From Chloroflexota bacterium (GTDB taxonomy: Bacteria > Chloroflexota > Anaerolineae > DTPP01), in contig JAAYZY010000342.1 of the NCBI GenBank assembly GCA_012514615.1, forward strand, positions 1 through 7,876: 7,876 nucleotides of DNA, written 5' to 3'. The notes beneath the pieces were generated by a model. That model saw nothing but the letters and a program-made list of their open reading frames with translations, made no database searches and had not been told where the DNA came from. Below, in pieces: positions 1 to 6,674 of this stretch (position 1 is the first letter of the stretch; every line of letters begins with the position of its first letter). Made by a program: the position numbers and the translations under genes.

Positions 1-507
1 GAAGAGCAGCACCAGGTCGGCAAAGGGGCCGTTGGTGATGAAGTGCTTGCTGCCGTTGATGACGTAGTCATCGCCGTTGCGGACGGCGATGGTCTGTTGG
101 GCGGCCGCGTCGGAGCCGGCCCCCGGCTCGGTAAGGGCAAAGGCCCCGATGGCTTCGCCCCGGGCTGCCGGGCGCAAGAAGCGCACCTTCTGCTCCTTAC
201 TCCCGAAGACGCTCAGGGTGTAGTTGCACAGCGAGTTCTGCACGGCCATGACCACCGCGGTGGACGCGCAAGCCTTGGCGATCTCTTCGATAGCCAGGAC
301 GTACGACACCGTATCTGCGCCGCCGCCATCGTATTCCTCCGGCGCGGTGAGCCCCAAGAAACCCAGTTGGCCCATCTTGCGGAGGTTGTCAAACGGCACC
401 TCGCCCCGCTCGTCCATCTGGGCGGCGATGGGGGCCACCTCCTTCTCGGCGAAGCGGCGAGCGGTCTCTTGCACCATCCTCTGTTCTTCGGTGAGCTTCA
501 GATCCAC
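1..507 (-). CDS. acyl-CoA dehydrogenase (N-terminal 169 residues, cut by window edge)
   Basis: This flavoenzyme introduces the alpha,beta double bond into an acyl-CoA thioester, passing electrons from FAD to electron-transfer flavoprotein in the cytoplasm (family knowledge). The visible part starts with the usual helical N-terminus (residues 1-10 [10 protein letters not shown]). It then shows the family signature [10 protein letters not shown] at 124-133 and the FAD-loop motif [10 protein letters not shown] at 151-160. The catalytic glutamate, expected near residue 365 of a protein of about 380, lies outside the window. The start is a GTG at 507, chosen because a full AGGAGG lies 7 bases upstream and the N-terminus matches the usual family start. 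The gene begins 66 bases after the 3-hydroxyacyl-CoA dehydrogenase and probably shares its transcript. Short- or branched-chain substrate preference cannot be decided from this fragment. Confidence 0.93.
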   Translation of the reverse strand, partial: MDLKLTEEQRMVQETARRFAEKEVAPIAAQMDERGEVPFDNLRKMGQLGFLGLTAPEEYDGGGADTVSYVLAIEEIAKACASTAVVMAVQNSLCNYTLSVFGSKEQKVRFLRPAARGEAIGAFALTEPGAGSDAAAQQTIAVRNGDDYVINGSKHFITNGPFADLVLLF

Positions 508-514
508 GACAACG

Positions 515-520
515 CCTCCT
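515..520 (-). promoter_or_regulatory. Shine-Dalgarno AGGAGG for acyl-CoA dehydrogenase
   Basis: A perfect AGGAGG on the minus strand lies 7 bases before the GTG at 507. It supports this GTG over the ATG ten codons further in. Confidence 0.75.
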
Positions 521-559
521 CTCCCAATGGGCTGCTCACAGCCGTGCCAGACCGCTGCC

Positions 560-573
560 GGTGCGGTTGCACC
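560..573 (-). other. small intercistronic hairpin
   Basis: A perfect 5-bp stem with a 4-base loop (GGTGC-AACC-GCACC on the minus strand) directly follows the TGA of the 3-hydroxyacyl-CoA dehydrogenase. There is no T-run after it, so it is not a standard terminator. It could protect or separate the two messages, or be chance in GC-rich DNA. Confidence 0.3.
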
Positions 574-1440
574 TCAGGCGGCGGGATACTCGTAGAAGCC
601 GCGCCCGCTCTTGCGCCCCAAGTGGCCCGCGGCCACCATCTTGCGCAGCAGGGGGCAGGGGCGATACTTGGAGTCGCCCAGGTCGCGATGCAGCACCTCC
701 ATGATGAACAGGCAGACGTCCAGGCCGATGAGATCGGCCAGGGCCAGCGGACCCATGGGGTGGTTCATGCCCAGCTTCATCACCGTGTCGATGGCCTCGG
801 CCTCGGCTACCCCTTCCATCAGGCAGTAGACCGCCTCGTTGATCATGGGCAGGAGGATGCGGTTGGAGACGAACCCTGGGTAGTCGTTCACCAAGACCGG
901 CGTCTTGCCCAGCCTGAGCGCGAGCTCCCGCACCAGGTGCACCGTCTCGTCCGAGGTGGCCAAGCCCCGCACCAACTCCACCAGGGCCATGAGGGGCACC
1001 GGGTTCATGAAGTGCATGCCTATGACCCGAGCCGGGCGTTGGGTGGCGGCGGCGATGGCGGTGAGGGAGATGGACGATGTGTTGCTGGCCAGAGCCACCC
1101 CCGGCCGGACCACCTGGTCCAGCTCGGCGAAGATGCGCTGCTTCAGGGGCAGGTCTTCGATGGCCGCCTCCACCACGAAATCGGCGTCGGCGAGACCGTG
1201 CACCTCCAGCGTGGTGTGGAGGCGCTCCAGGGTGGCTGTGGCGGCTGCGGGGTCGAGCTTGCCTTTGGCGGCCAGCTTGTCCACGGAACGACGTATGGCG
1301 CCCAGGCCCCGATCCAGAGCTTCTTGGACCACGTCCATGACGATCACTTGGCAGCCGGCCTGGGCAAACACCTGGGCGATGCCGCTGCCCATGGTGCCGG
1401 CGCCAACGACTCCCACGGTGCGCACTGCCTCTGCTTCCAT
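574..1440 (-). CDS. hbd: 3-hydroxyacyl-CoA (3-hydroxybutyryl-CoA) dehydrogenase, NAD-dependent
   Basis: The 288-residue protein is the stand-alone, soluble type of 3-hydroxyacyl-CoA dehydrogenase, which interconverts 3-hydroxyacyl-CoA and 3-ketoacyl-CoA in beta-oxidation or butyrate-type metabolism. The Rossmann motif VGAGTMGSG is at residues 12-20, and D36 closes the second strand, which points to NAD rather than NADP. The expected catalytic set is present: a Ser in SNTSS (119-123), H143 in GMHFMNPVP, and N193 in GFVSNRIL. The C-terminal helical domain runs from about 185 to the end and finishes in the typical [11 protein letters not shown]. Length fits the usual 280-295. The ATG at 1440 has AAGGAGG 7 bases upstream. 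A longer reading from an ATG at 1497 is less likely, because its only ribosome site is 1 base away and the extension is not typical of the family. It is followed 66 bases later by an acyl-CoA dehydrogenase of the same pathway. The symbol denotes the family; chain-length preference is not proven. Confidence 0.92.
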   Translation of the reverse strand: MEAEAVRTVGVVGAGTMGSGIAQVFAQAGCQVIVMDVVQEALDRGLGAIRRSVDKLAAKGKLDPAAATATLERLHTTLEVHGLADADFVVEAAIEDLPLKQRIFAELDQVVRPGVALASNTSSISLTAIAAATQRPARVIGMHFMNPVPLMALVELVRGLATSDETVHLVRELALRLGKTPVLVNDYPGFVSNRILLPMINEAVYCLMEGVAEAEAIDTVMKLGMNHPMGPLALADLIGLDVCLFIMEVLHRDLGDSKYRPCPLLRKMVAAGHLGRKSGRGFYEYPAA

Positions 1441-1447
1441 GCCCCAA

Positions 1448-1454
1448 CCTCCTT
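1448..1454 (-). promoter_or_regulatory. Shine-Dalgarno AAGGAGG for hbd
   Basis: AAGGAGG on the minus strand with a 7-base spacer to the ATG at 1440 decides the start against the in-frame upstream ATGs at 1497 and 1734. Confidence 0.8.
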
Positions 1455-1512
1455 GTGTGCTGGCCACGGACCACCGGGCAAGGTCGATAGACTCCATTCC
1501 TCCCCAGCCTAT

Positions 1513-1521
1513 AGTATAGCA
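1513..1521 (-). promoter_or_regulatory. extended -10 promoter candidate for hbd-acyl-CoA dehydrogenase unit
   Basis: The minus strand reads TGCTATACT, a TGn extended -10 with a hexamer one base from TATAAT. It lies in the AT-richest stretch of the 130-base gap after the lamin-tail gene. No good TTGACA-like -35 is found 16-19 bases upstream, as is common for extended -10 promoters. Transcription would start near 1506, giving a leader of about 65 bases. Confidence 0.45.
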
Positions 1522-1570
1522 GACTTCGGAGAATAAAGCGAAACCGAGATGGCGCGCGGGTAACCGGGAG

Positions 1571-4225
1571 TCAGGGGGTGGCGCGGGCCCACACCGGGCT
1601 GGTGTAGGCGCTGTCGCCATCGAGCTGCCGGGCGAGGACGTAGTAGGCGTGGCCGGGCGCGGCCGGAACCCGCACTCGCCACTTGCCGTGTGCCTGGCCC
1701 ACAAAGCGTTTCTGGGCCAGGGCTGTGCCCCCATCGTACAGCGTGAGGTCCACCACCTCGGCGTCCGGATCGTGGAAGGTGATCAGGAAGCGCAGGTTCT
1801 CGCCGCCCACGTGGCTGCCCATCCACTGACCGTTGGCCCGCAGGGTCAGGGTCAGGTTGGGGTCTTCGGTGGCGAAGACCCGCCGTCGGCGCAGGGCCTG
1901 CAGCGCTTGGCTGGGAGCCAGGCGGGGGGCCACCAGGCCGGTGCGGTGGCGCGTGCTGGCGCCCCAGGCGGCCGTGGCCGTGTGGCTGTTGTTGGCCGGG
2001 GCCACGCGCCAGCCGGCGGCCAGGGCCTTGACGAAGCTGGAACCGTAGGTGCGGTAACCGCTGGCCGCGCCGGCCCCGACCTCCAGCATCTGCACCCGGC
2101 CATCGGCCGCGGCGTCGTAGGTGTAGCTGAGGTAGCCGGCCGCGGCAGGCCGAGAGAAGCCGGCCACGGCGCCGGGCCGCGCCGCCAACCAGGCGTAGAA
2201 CGGGCCCAGGCGGTCGTCCGGCGTGTCTTGGCCGGCCAGGTAGTCGCTGGAGCCGAGAACGCTGAATCGCCCCAAGGGATGGACGAACTCGAAGCCCCGC
2301 AGGGCCACAAAGGCTCCCTCTTCCGTCGCGGCCTTGGCGGCGCGGCGCAGGGCGGCCCAGCGGGTCGGCGTCAGGTCGTGGGCGTGGTCGGCCAGGGCCA
2401 GGAAGTGCAATCCGTTGGCCCGGGCCACGGCGAACGCGTAGTCTGGCGGCCCGGCCCCGTCGGAGAAAGCGGTGTAGGCATGCAGGTCGCCCAGGTAGGC
2501 GTAGTAGGGGCCGGCAACGTGCACCGCCGTGGGCGGAGGGGCCGGGGTGGGGGGGAGGGTCAACTGGCCCGGGTTGGGGGCTTGGGCTACCCAGTCGAGG
2601 CAGAGGTCGCCGCTGGCGGCTGCGCCCACCCGCTGCATGGAGCGGGGCGCAGCGGCGTTGAACGTCCCCACCAACCCCAGGCTGGCCCGCTGGCCCTGGC
2701 CGTAGGCCACCGCGCTGACCACATCGTCGGCCGGACCCAGCAGCAGCACTTCGTCGCCGCCGTTGGCGAGGGCCCACGAGCCCCCGCTCCAGGCGCGGTA
2801 GGGGGCCAGGCGCGGCGCCGGCCCGGCCTCGCCGCGGAACTGGAAGTCGGGCCAGCGGCCGAAGCGGCGGAAGAACGCTTGGGCCTCCCGGGCTACCACC
2901 ACCACCTGCCCCGGCTCTAGCCGCGCCGCCTCGGGGAAGAGGTACATCCCCTCGCCGCCATCCAGCGAGCGGGTCTCTTCGTCGCCCACCTTGTAGCCGG
3001 CCAGGCTCACCGCCTGTGCCAGCGGGTTCCAGATCTCTACGAACTCGTCGCCTTCGCCGTCTTCTGTGCCGTCAGCCAGCACCTCGCTGATGAGGAGGGG
3101 GTAGGAGACGAGGGGGGTGGGCGATGGCGTGGCGGTGGCGGTGTCGGTTGGGGTGGGCGAAGACTGGGGCGTGGGCGTTTCGGTGGGGGTGGCCGTGTCC
3201 GTCGCCGTGGGCGTGGCCGTGGCGGTAGGGGTTGGCGTGGCCGGCAGGTTCGGCCCCCCGGGCGAAGGCGGGTACTGGTCGGTCCAGAACCCAGCGCCGT
3301 CCTCGCTGCGGCAGAAGGAACGGTCGGCGAGCGTCTCCGTATAGCGGTAGACATCGGCCTCGCTGCCATCGGGCCACAGCAGGCGCACGACATCGGCGTC
3401 GTTGTTCAGGGCCACGCCAGTGAGGGAGCGGAACAGCAGCAGGAAGCCGCCCGGCTCCAGCCGCGCCCCGGTCGGGAAGCGGTAGGGAGTGGAGCCGCCG
3501 ACGCTGTCGTCCAAGAGCCAATCGGTCAGGTCCACGGCTGTGGGACCCCCGTTGAACAGCTCCACCCACTCGTCGTCGGGGCCGGCGACGCCGTCGCCGT
3601 TCCAGTCGACCGCCGACGGGGCGGGTAGGAACTCGTTGAGGCGGACCGTCTGGGGGAAAGGCGTGGTGGCGCCGGTGGGGGTGGGGGGCGGCTGCAGGGT
3701 GAAACTCAGGTCGTCGAACAGCGGCAGGCGGGCTGGCTCTTCGTTGAGCAGGTAGGCGCAGGCCTGCACCCGGGCCACGGCGCTGCCCGCAGGCCCAGAA
3801 CGCGTCCCGGTGGTCATGGGGCGGAAGGCCGAGTCGGCCCCGCTGAGCCGCACCTCGTCGGTGCGCAGGGCTTGCCCAGCGCTGCTTCGCCACTGGATCT
3901 GCAGGCTCACCCACCCGACCTGGGCGTCGTCCAGGCGGGCCCAGCCGCTGAGCGCGTAGGAAGCGCCGGCCAAGAGGCTCACATCTTGGATGATGCAGGC
4001 GACGCCGCGGGCCTGGTTCAGGGTCACGCTGGCGGCGCGGGCGCCGCTGTGCACCGGCGACGAGACCACGCCGAACACCGCGGCGGCCGGCCAGGCCGAC
4101 CACCCTTGGGCGCCCCGCTCGAAGCCGGGGTTGACCAAGAGCTGGCTGAGGGCTGCGGACGGCGACCCGGCCAGAGCCAGAAGCAGGGCAGCCACCGCCA
4201 CTGCAGCCGACCAATAACGATGCAT
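1571..4225 (-). CDS. secreted lamin-tail-domain protein with degenerate PHP-like metallohydrolase domain
   Basis: This 884-residue protein has a Sec signal peptide: MHR, then a hydrophobic core at 8-20, with a likely cleavage at 24-27. Residues 28-180 look like a carbohydrate-binding-type jelly roll (VNPGFERG...GW opening). Two lamin-tail domains follow, at about 194-325 ([19 protein letters not shown]) and 376-545 ([19 protein letters not shown]), joined by a Pro/Thr linker at 329-371. Residues about 572-795 resemble a PHP metallohydrolase: [12 protein letters not shown] at 579-590, FLALADH at 608-614, GFEF at 644-647, NNSH at 745-748, then [13 protein letters not shown] beta-rich tail (about 800-884) ends in SPVW. 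No C-terminal membrane anchor is seen, so it is probably released or bound to the surface by its lectin-like parts. Several expected PHP histidines are absent, so enzymatic activity is doubtful. The start at 4225 is preferred over 4270 because AGGAGG sits 8 bases upstream and the signal peptide begins there. The gene lies 59 bases after the carbamoyltransferase and may be co-transcribed. Substrate unknown. Confidence 0.85.
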   Translation of the reverse strand: MHRYWSAAVAVAALLLALAGSPSAALSQLLVNPGFERGAQGWSAWPAAAVFGVVSSPVHSGARAASVTLNQARGVACIIQDVSLLAGASYALSGWARLDDAQVGWVSLQIQWRSSAGQALRTDEVRLSGADSAFRPMTTGTRSGPAGSAVARVQACAYLLNEEPARLPLFDDLSFTLQPPPTPTGATTPFPQTVRLNEFLPAPSAVDWNGDGVAGPDDEWVELFNGGPTAVDLTDWLLDDSVGGSTPYRFPTGARLEPGGFLLLFRSLTGVALNNDADVVRLLWPDGSEADVYRYTETLADRSFCRSEDGAGFWTDQYPPSPGGPNLPATPTPTATATPTATDTATPTETPTPQSSPTPTDTATATPSPTPLVSYPLLISEVLADGTEDGEGDEFVEIWNPLAQAVSLAGYKVGDEETRSLDGGEGMYLFPEAARLEPGQVVVVAREAQAFFRRFGRWPDFQFRGEAGPAPRLAPYRAWSGGSWALANGGDEVLLLGPADDVVSAVAYGQGQRASLGLVGTFNAAAPRSMQRVGAAASGDLCLDWVAQAPNPGQLTLPPTPAPPPTAVHVAGPYYAYLGDLHAYTAFSDGAGPPDYAFAVARANGLHFLALADHAHDLTPTRWAALRRAAKAATEEGAFVALRGFEFVHPLGRFSVLGSSDYLAGQDTPDDRLGPFYAWLAARPGAVAGFSRPAAAGYLSYTYDAAADGRVQMLEVGAGAASGYRTYGSSFVKALAAGWRVAPANNSHTATAAWGASTRHRTGLVAPRLAPSQALQALRRRRVFATEDPNLTLTLRANGQWMGSHVGGENLRFLITFHDPDAEVVDLTLYDGGTALAQKRFVGQAHGKWRVRVPAAPGHAYYVLARQLDGDSAYTSPVWARATP
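3113..3241 (-). repeat. Pro/Thr-rich linker, degenerate short repeats
   Basis: A low-complexity segment encodes about 43 residues of Pro-Thr-Ala repeats (pattern PTPT, TATATPT, TETPTP) between the two lamin-tail domains. On the plus strand it appears as imperfect GGCGTG/GGTGGC hexamers. Such linkers space domains in secreted proteins and are frequent in Chloroflexota exported proteins. They tend to change length by slippage. Confidence 0.85.
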
Positions 4226-4233
4226 CGGCCGTC

Positions 4234-4239
4234 CCTCCT
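4234..4239 (-). promoter_or_regulatory. Shine-Dalgarno AGGAGG for the lamin-tail gene
   Basis: AGGAGG 8 bases before the ATG at 4225 selects this start, which exposes a clean signal peptide, over the ATG at 4270 that would put 15 polar residues in front of it. Confidence 0.75.
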
Positions 4240-4284
4240 GTGGCCGGCCAGGCTCCGCGCCCAGCCGCAAGCCCTCGGCGCGCC

Positions 4285-5265
4285 CTAGCTCATGGTCAGG
4301 GCCATCACGGCCTTCTGCACGTGCAGGCGGTTCTCCGCCTCATCATACACCACCGAGCGCGGGCCATCGATGACCTCGTCGGTCACTTCCAGGTTGCGGT
4401 CGGCCGGCAGGCAGTGCATGTAGATGGAGTCGTCCTTGGTCAGGTCCATGCGCCGCTGGTCGGTGATCCATCCTCGGTAGCGCTCGATGAGCGCCTTGCC
4501 TTCGTCCGGGCTGGCGGCCGTCAGCAGCGGCCCCCAGGATTTGGGGTAGACCACGTCGGCGCCCCGGAACGCCTCGTCCATGTCGTCGGTTACGTCGAAG
4601 CCCACGTGGAATCTCTTGGCGTTGGCGCGGGCCTCCTCCATGATGTCGGGCATGAGCTGGAACTCCGGCGGGTGGGCCAGCACCACGTCGCAGCCGAAGC
4701 GGGTGAGCTGCAGGATGAGGGACTGGGGCACGGAGATCGGCTTGCTGTAGGAGGCAGCGTAGGCCCAAGAGACCACCACCTTCTTGCGCCGTAGGTCTCG
4801 GCCCTTCTTCTCGATGATGGTCATGAGGTCGGCCAGGCACTGGAACGGGTGGTAGACGTCGCATTGCATGTTCAGCACGGGCACGCGGCTGGCCCGGGCC
4901 ACCTCGTTGATGTAGCGGTTGCCGAACTGCCAGTCGCACTGGCGGATGGCGATGCCGTCGAAGTAGCGGCCGAAGATCTCGCCGATCTCCTTAGCGGTGT
5001 CGCCGTGGGCGATCTGCGTCGTGTCGGCGTCAATGAAGGCGGCGTGGCCGCCAAGCTGGGCCATGCCCGCTTCGAACGAGCCGCGGGTGCGCGTGCTGGT
5101 GATGAAGAACAGCATGGCCAGGGTCTTATCCCGCAGGTAGGGGTGGGGAACACCCATGGCCCGGGCCCGCTTCAGCTCCATGGCCACGTCTAAGACGGTC
5201 TCCACCTCATCCTTGCTGAAGTCCAAGTCGCCGATCAGGTCACGACCGCGCAGGTAGCTCTGCAT
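4285..5265 (-). CDS. ygeW: YgeW-like carbamoyltransferase (ornithine/aspartate carbamoyltransferase superfamily)
   Basis: The 326-residue cytoplasmic enzyme would transfer a carbamoyl group between carbamoyl phosphate and an amine, or run in reverse to recover carbamoyl phosphate. Carbamoyl-phosphate motifs are intact: STRTR at 57-61, HPFQ at 139-142 and HCLP at 284-287. The acceptor side is not that of ornithine carbamoyltransferase: the SMG loop is missing and YPKSWGP stands at 240-246. The segment SWAYAASYSKPISVPQ (166-181) matches the proline-containing loop of E. coli YgeW, described as a knotted catabolic transcarbamylase. TQIAHGDT (83-90) and NMQCD (132-136) also point to YgeW. The C-terminus (EVTDEVIDG, DEAENRLHVQKA) instead looks like ordinary ornithine carbamoyltransferase, and the protein is about 70 residues shorter than E. 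coli YgeW. The ATG at 5265 has AAAGGAG 8 bases upstream and lies 23 bases after the ygeY-like gene, so the two are almost certainly one operon. The acceptor substrate is unknown; N-acetyl- or N-succinylornithine carbamoyltransferase is the main alternative. Confidence 0.82.
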   Translation of the reverse strand: MQSYLRGRDLIGDLDFSKDEVETVLDVAMELKRARAMGVPHPYLRDKTLAMLFFITSTRTRGSFEAGMAQLGGHAAFIDADTTQIAHGDTAKEIGEIFGRYFDGIAIRQCDWQFGNRYINEVARASRVPVLNMQCDVYHPFQCLADLMTIIEKKGRDLRRKKVVVSWAYAASYSKPISVPQSLILQLTRFGCDVVLAHPPEFQLMPDIMEEARANAKRFHVGFDVTDDMDEAFRGADVVYPKSWGPLLTAASPDEGKALIERYRGWITDQRRMDLTKDDSIYMHCLPADRNLEVTDEVIDGPRSVVYDEAENRLHVQKAVMALTMS

Positions 5266-5288
5266 GGCGCACGCTCCTTTCGGCCCCC

Positions 5289-6500
5289 CTAGAGGGGATC
5301 GATCTGGGCCAGCAGCCAGGGCAGGAGGGCGTAGAACTCCGTGGCCTTGACCAGGTCGTCCAGCGGCACGCAGTCCCGCACGGTGTGGGCGGTCTGCTCA
5401 TCGCCGGGGGCGAACCCGATGGCCGGGATGCCGGCCACGCCCACCCAATAGGTGCCGTTGGTGGAGAAGCTCCACTTGCCGCTGGGGGCGTCGGCCAGGC
5501 CGATGCGCCGGCGGGTCTCTTGCCCCGCCCGCACCAAGCGGTGGTCCGCCTCCAGGGCCCAGGCTGGGAAATACTTGTCTACCGACAGAGTGAAGCCGGT
5601 GTAAGACGGCTGCTCGTAGCGGGGCACCTGGACGGTGACCGTGCCCCTGTCTGCGGCGGGGATCAGCGCCTGGACCTCACCCATCACCTGTTCCCTGGCC
5701 TCGCCGAAGGTCATGCGGCGGTCGATGCAGATGGTGGCCTTGTCGGGCACCGCGTTGACGGAGGGGGTGTGGACGTGCATGTCGGTGACGGTGATCTTGC
5801 CATGGCCCAAGAACGGGTGGTCGCCCAAGGCGGGCTCCATCTCGCGGACGCCGGCGATGACCGGCAGGAGCTTGTAGATGGCGTTGTCGCCCAGGTGGTT
5901 GGAGGCTGCGTGGGCCGAGACCCCCTTGGCCACCACGTGCATCTCCAGCCGCCCCTTGTGGCCGCGGAACACCTGCATGCGGGTGGCCTCGCCGATGCAG
6001 ACGTAGTCTGGCCGCACGGCCGGGTCTGCCTCAACGAAGGCCTTGGGGGCCAGGCCATCGCACCACTCCTCCATGTTGCCGAAGTAGTAGACGGTCCAGC
6101 CGTCCAACAACCCCAGGTCCCGGGCCAGGGACAGGCCGTAGACCATGCCCGGGGTGCTGCCCTTCTCGTCGCCAGCGCCGCGGGCATAGAAGACGCCGTC
6201 TTCCACCTTGCCCTCGAAGGGGTCCCACGCCCATGCGTTGGGGTCGCCCACGCCCACTGTATCGATGTGGGAATCGTAGACGAGGACCCGGGGGCCGTGG
6301 CCGATGCGCCCCAGGGTGTTGCCCATCTTGTCGTAGCGCACCTCATCGTAGCCCAACCAGCGCATCTCGGTCTGGATCCGTTCGCCCACCGGCCCGATCA
6401 TAGAATGCATGGAGGGGATGGCGCAGATCTCCCGCATGAACTGGACGATGCGCTCGCGGTAGCGATAGACGCTCTGCTGAAGCTTCTGCACGTGGCCCAT
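5289..6500 (-). CDS. ygeY: M20 family metallohydrolase, YgeY type
   Basis: The 403-residue protein belongs to the zinc-dependent M20 peptidase/deacylase family (ArgE, DapE, hydantoinase-pathway amidohydrolases), which cleaves amide bonds of N-acyl or N-carbamoyl amino compounds. The two-metal site is complete by motif: H78 and D80 (DSHIDTVGVGD), D111 (GAGDEKGS), the catalytic and metal pair E144-E145 (NMEEWCDG), E171 (IGEATR) and H372 (EQTAHTV). The dimerisation domain spans about 178-290. The overall pattern and length match YgeY, the hydrolase whose gene sits beside ygeW and ygeX in E. coli and which databases call selenium-metabolism-linked. The ATG at 6500 has AGGAGG 5 bases upstream. The next gene, 23 bases downstream, is a YgeW-like carbamoyltransferase, which supports the family assignment. 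A general ArgE/DapE-like deacetylase is the fallback reading, and the natural substrate is not known. Confidence 0.87.
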   Translation of the reverse strand: MGHVQKLQQSVYRYRERIVQFMREICAIPSMHSMIGPVGERIQTEMRWLGYDEVRYDKMGNTLGRIGHGPRVLVYDSHIDTVGVGDPNAWAWDPFEGKVEDGVFYARGAGDEKGSTPGMVYGLSLARDLGLLDGWTVYYFGNMEEWCDGLAPKAFVEADPAVRPDYVCIGEATRMQVFRGHKGRLEMHVVAKGVSAHAASNHLGDNAIYKLLPVIAGVREMEPALGDHPFLGHGKITVTDMHVHTPSVNAVPDKATICIDRRMTFGEAREQVMGEVQALIPAADRGTVTVQVPRYEQPSYTGFTLSVDKYFPAWALEADHRLVRAGQETRRRIGLADAPSGKWSFSTNGTYWVGVAGIPAIGFAPGDEQTAHTVRDCVPLDDLVKATEFYALLPWLLAQIDPL

Positions 6501-6604
6501 GGGGTCCTCCTCTTCATCGGGCCGGCGTTGGCCAGGCGTTGTTGAGCAGGCCGTTGCCTATACAGGCGATGTCAGCAGCGCTGCAGCATCCCACGCCCGG
6601 TCTC

Positions 6605-6627
6605 TTGCCGGATGCCCGATTCGGCAA
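6605..6627. other. inverted repeat TTGCCG...CGGCAA
   Basis: Arms TTGCCGGAT and ATTCGGCAA flank a 5-base GCCCG loop. In plus-strand RNA this makes 9 pairs including one G-U; in minus-strand RNA it has one A-C mismatch. There is no T-run on either side, so it does not look like a terminator. It could be an operator for the ygeY operon or chance. Confidence 0.3.
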
Positions 6628-6650
6628 TGCAGGACAACGGCTGCAGTACT

Positions 6651-6668
6651 CTCACAAGGCGGTGTGAG
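6651..6668. other. inverted repeat CTCACA...TGTGAG after the restriction gene
   Basis: A perfect 6-bp inverted repeat with a 6-base spacer starts 6 bases after the stop codon of the restriction endonuclease. Its position suits a weak transcript end or RNA-stability hairpin, but no U-tract follows. A regulator binding site is equally possible. Confidence 0.35.
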
Positions 6669-6674
6669 TTGTGG

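Larger units (their letters stand above)
6501..6674 (-). other. intergenic region between restriction gene and ygeY-like gene
   Basis: This 174-base gap should hold the promoter of the ygeY-ygeW operon and the end of the restriction-modification unit. I see a TATAGG hexamer (minus strand, near 6560) but no convincing -35 partner, a palindrome GCAGCGCTGC at 6575-6584, and two hairpins listed separately. No small coding frame with a ribosome site stands out. Confidence 0.5.

Noticed and set aside
43..1536. Long plus-strand open frame of 497 codons opposite the acyl-CoA genes
   Set aside because: It is the antisense of two genes with clear family motifs, has repetitive Gly/His/Ala composition and no domain. 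Such open frames are expected opposite GC-rich codons.
574..1734. Longer start for the 3-hydroxyacyl-CoA dehydrogenase (ATG at 1497 or 1734)
   Set aside because: The Rossmann motif already sits at the usual distance from the ATG at 1440, which has an ideal ribosome site. The 1734 start would overlap the lamin-tail gene by more than 160 bases.
1509..2777. Second minus-strand frame of 422 codons inside the lamin-tail gene
   Set aside because: Arg/Gly/Pro-rich out-of-frame reading of the real gene; no homology pattern.
1649..2920. Plus-strand open frame of 423 codons opposite the lamin-tail gene
   Set aside because: It is Gly/Arg/Val-rich with no motif and no convincing ribosome site. The minus strand carries the recognisable protein.
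3113..3241. CRISPR or tandem-repeat array
   Set aside because: The hexamer-like pattern is coding low complexity (Pro/Thr linker), with no spacers and no fixed unit.
4226..4284. Terminator after the carbamoyltransferase, using the palindrome TGGCCGGCCA at 4241-4250
   Set aside because: The 10-base palindrome has no loop or T-run and overlaps the ribosome-binding region of the next gene. It is more likely a chance GC-rich palindrome.
4285..5265. Plain anabolic ornithine carbamoyltransferase (argF)
   Set aside because: The SMG ornithine loop is absent, YPKSWGP and the YgeW-like proline loop are present, and the partner gene is of YgeY type. It remains a fallback only.
5385..6545. Plus-strand open frame of 386 codons opposite the ygeY-like gene
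   Set aside because: It is the antisense shadow of a complete M20 hydrolase, and its composition is not protein-like.
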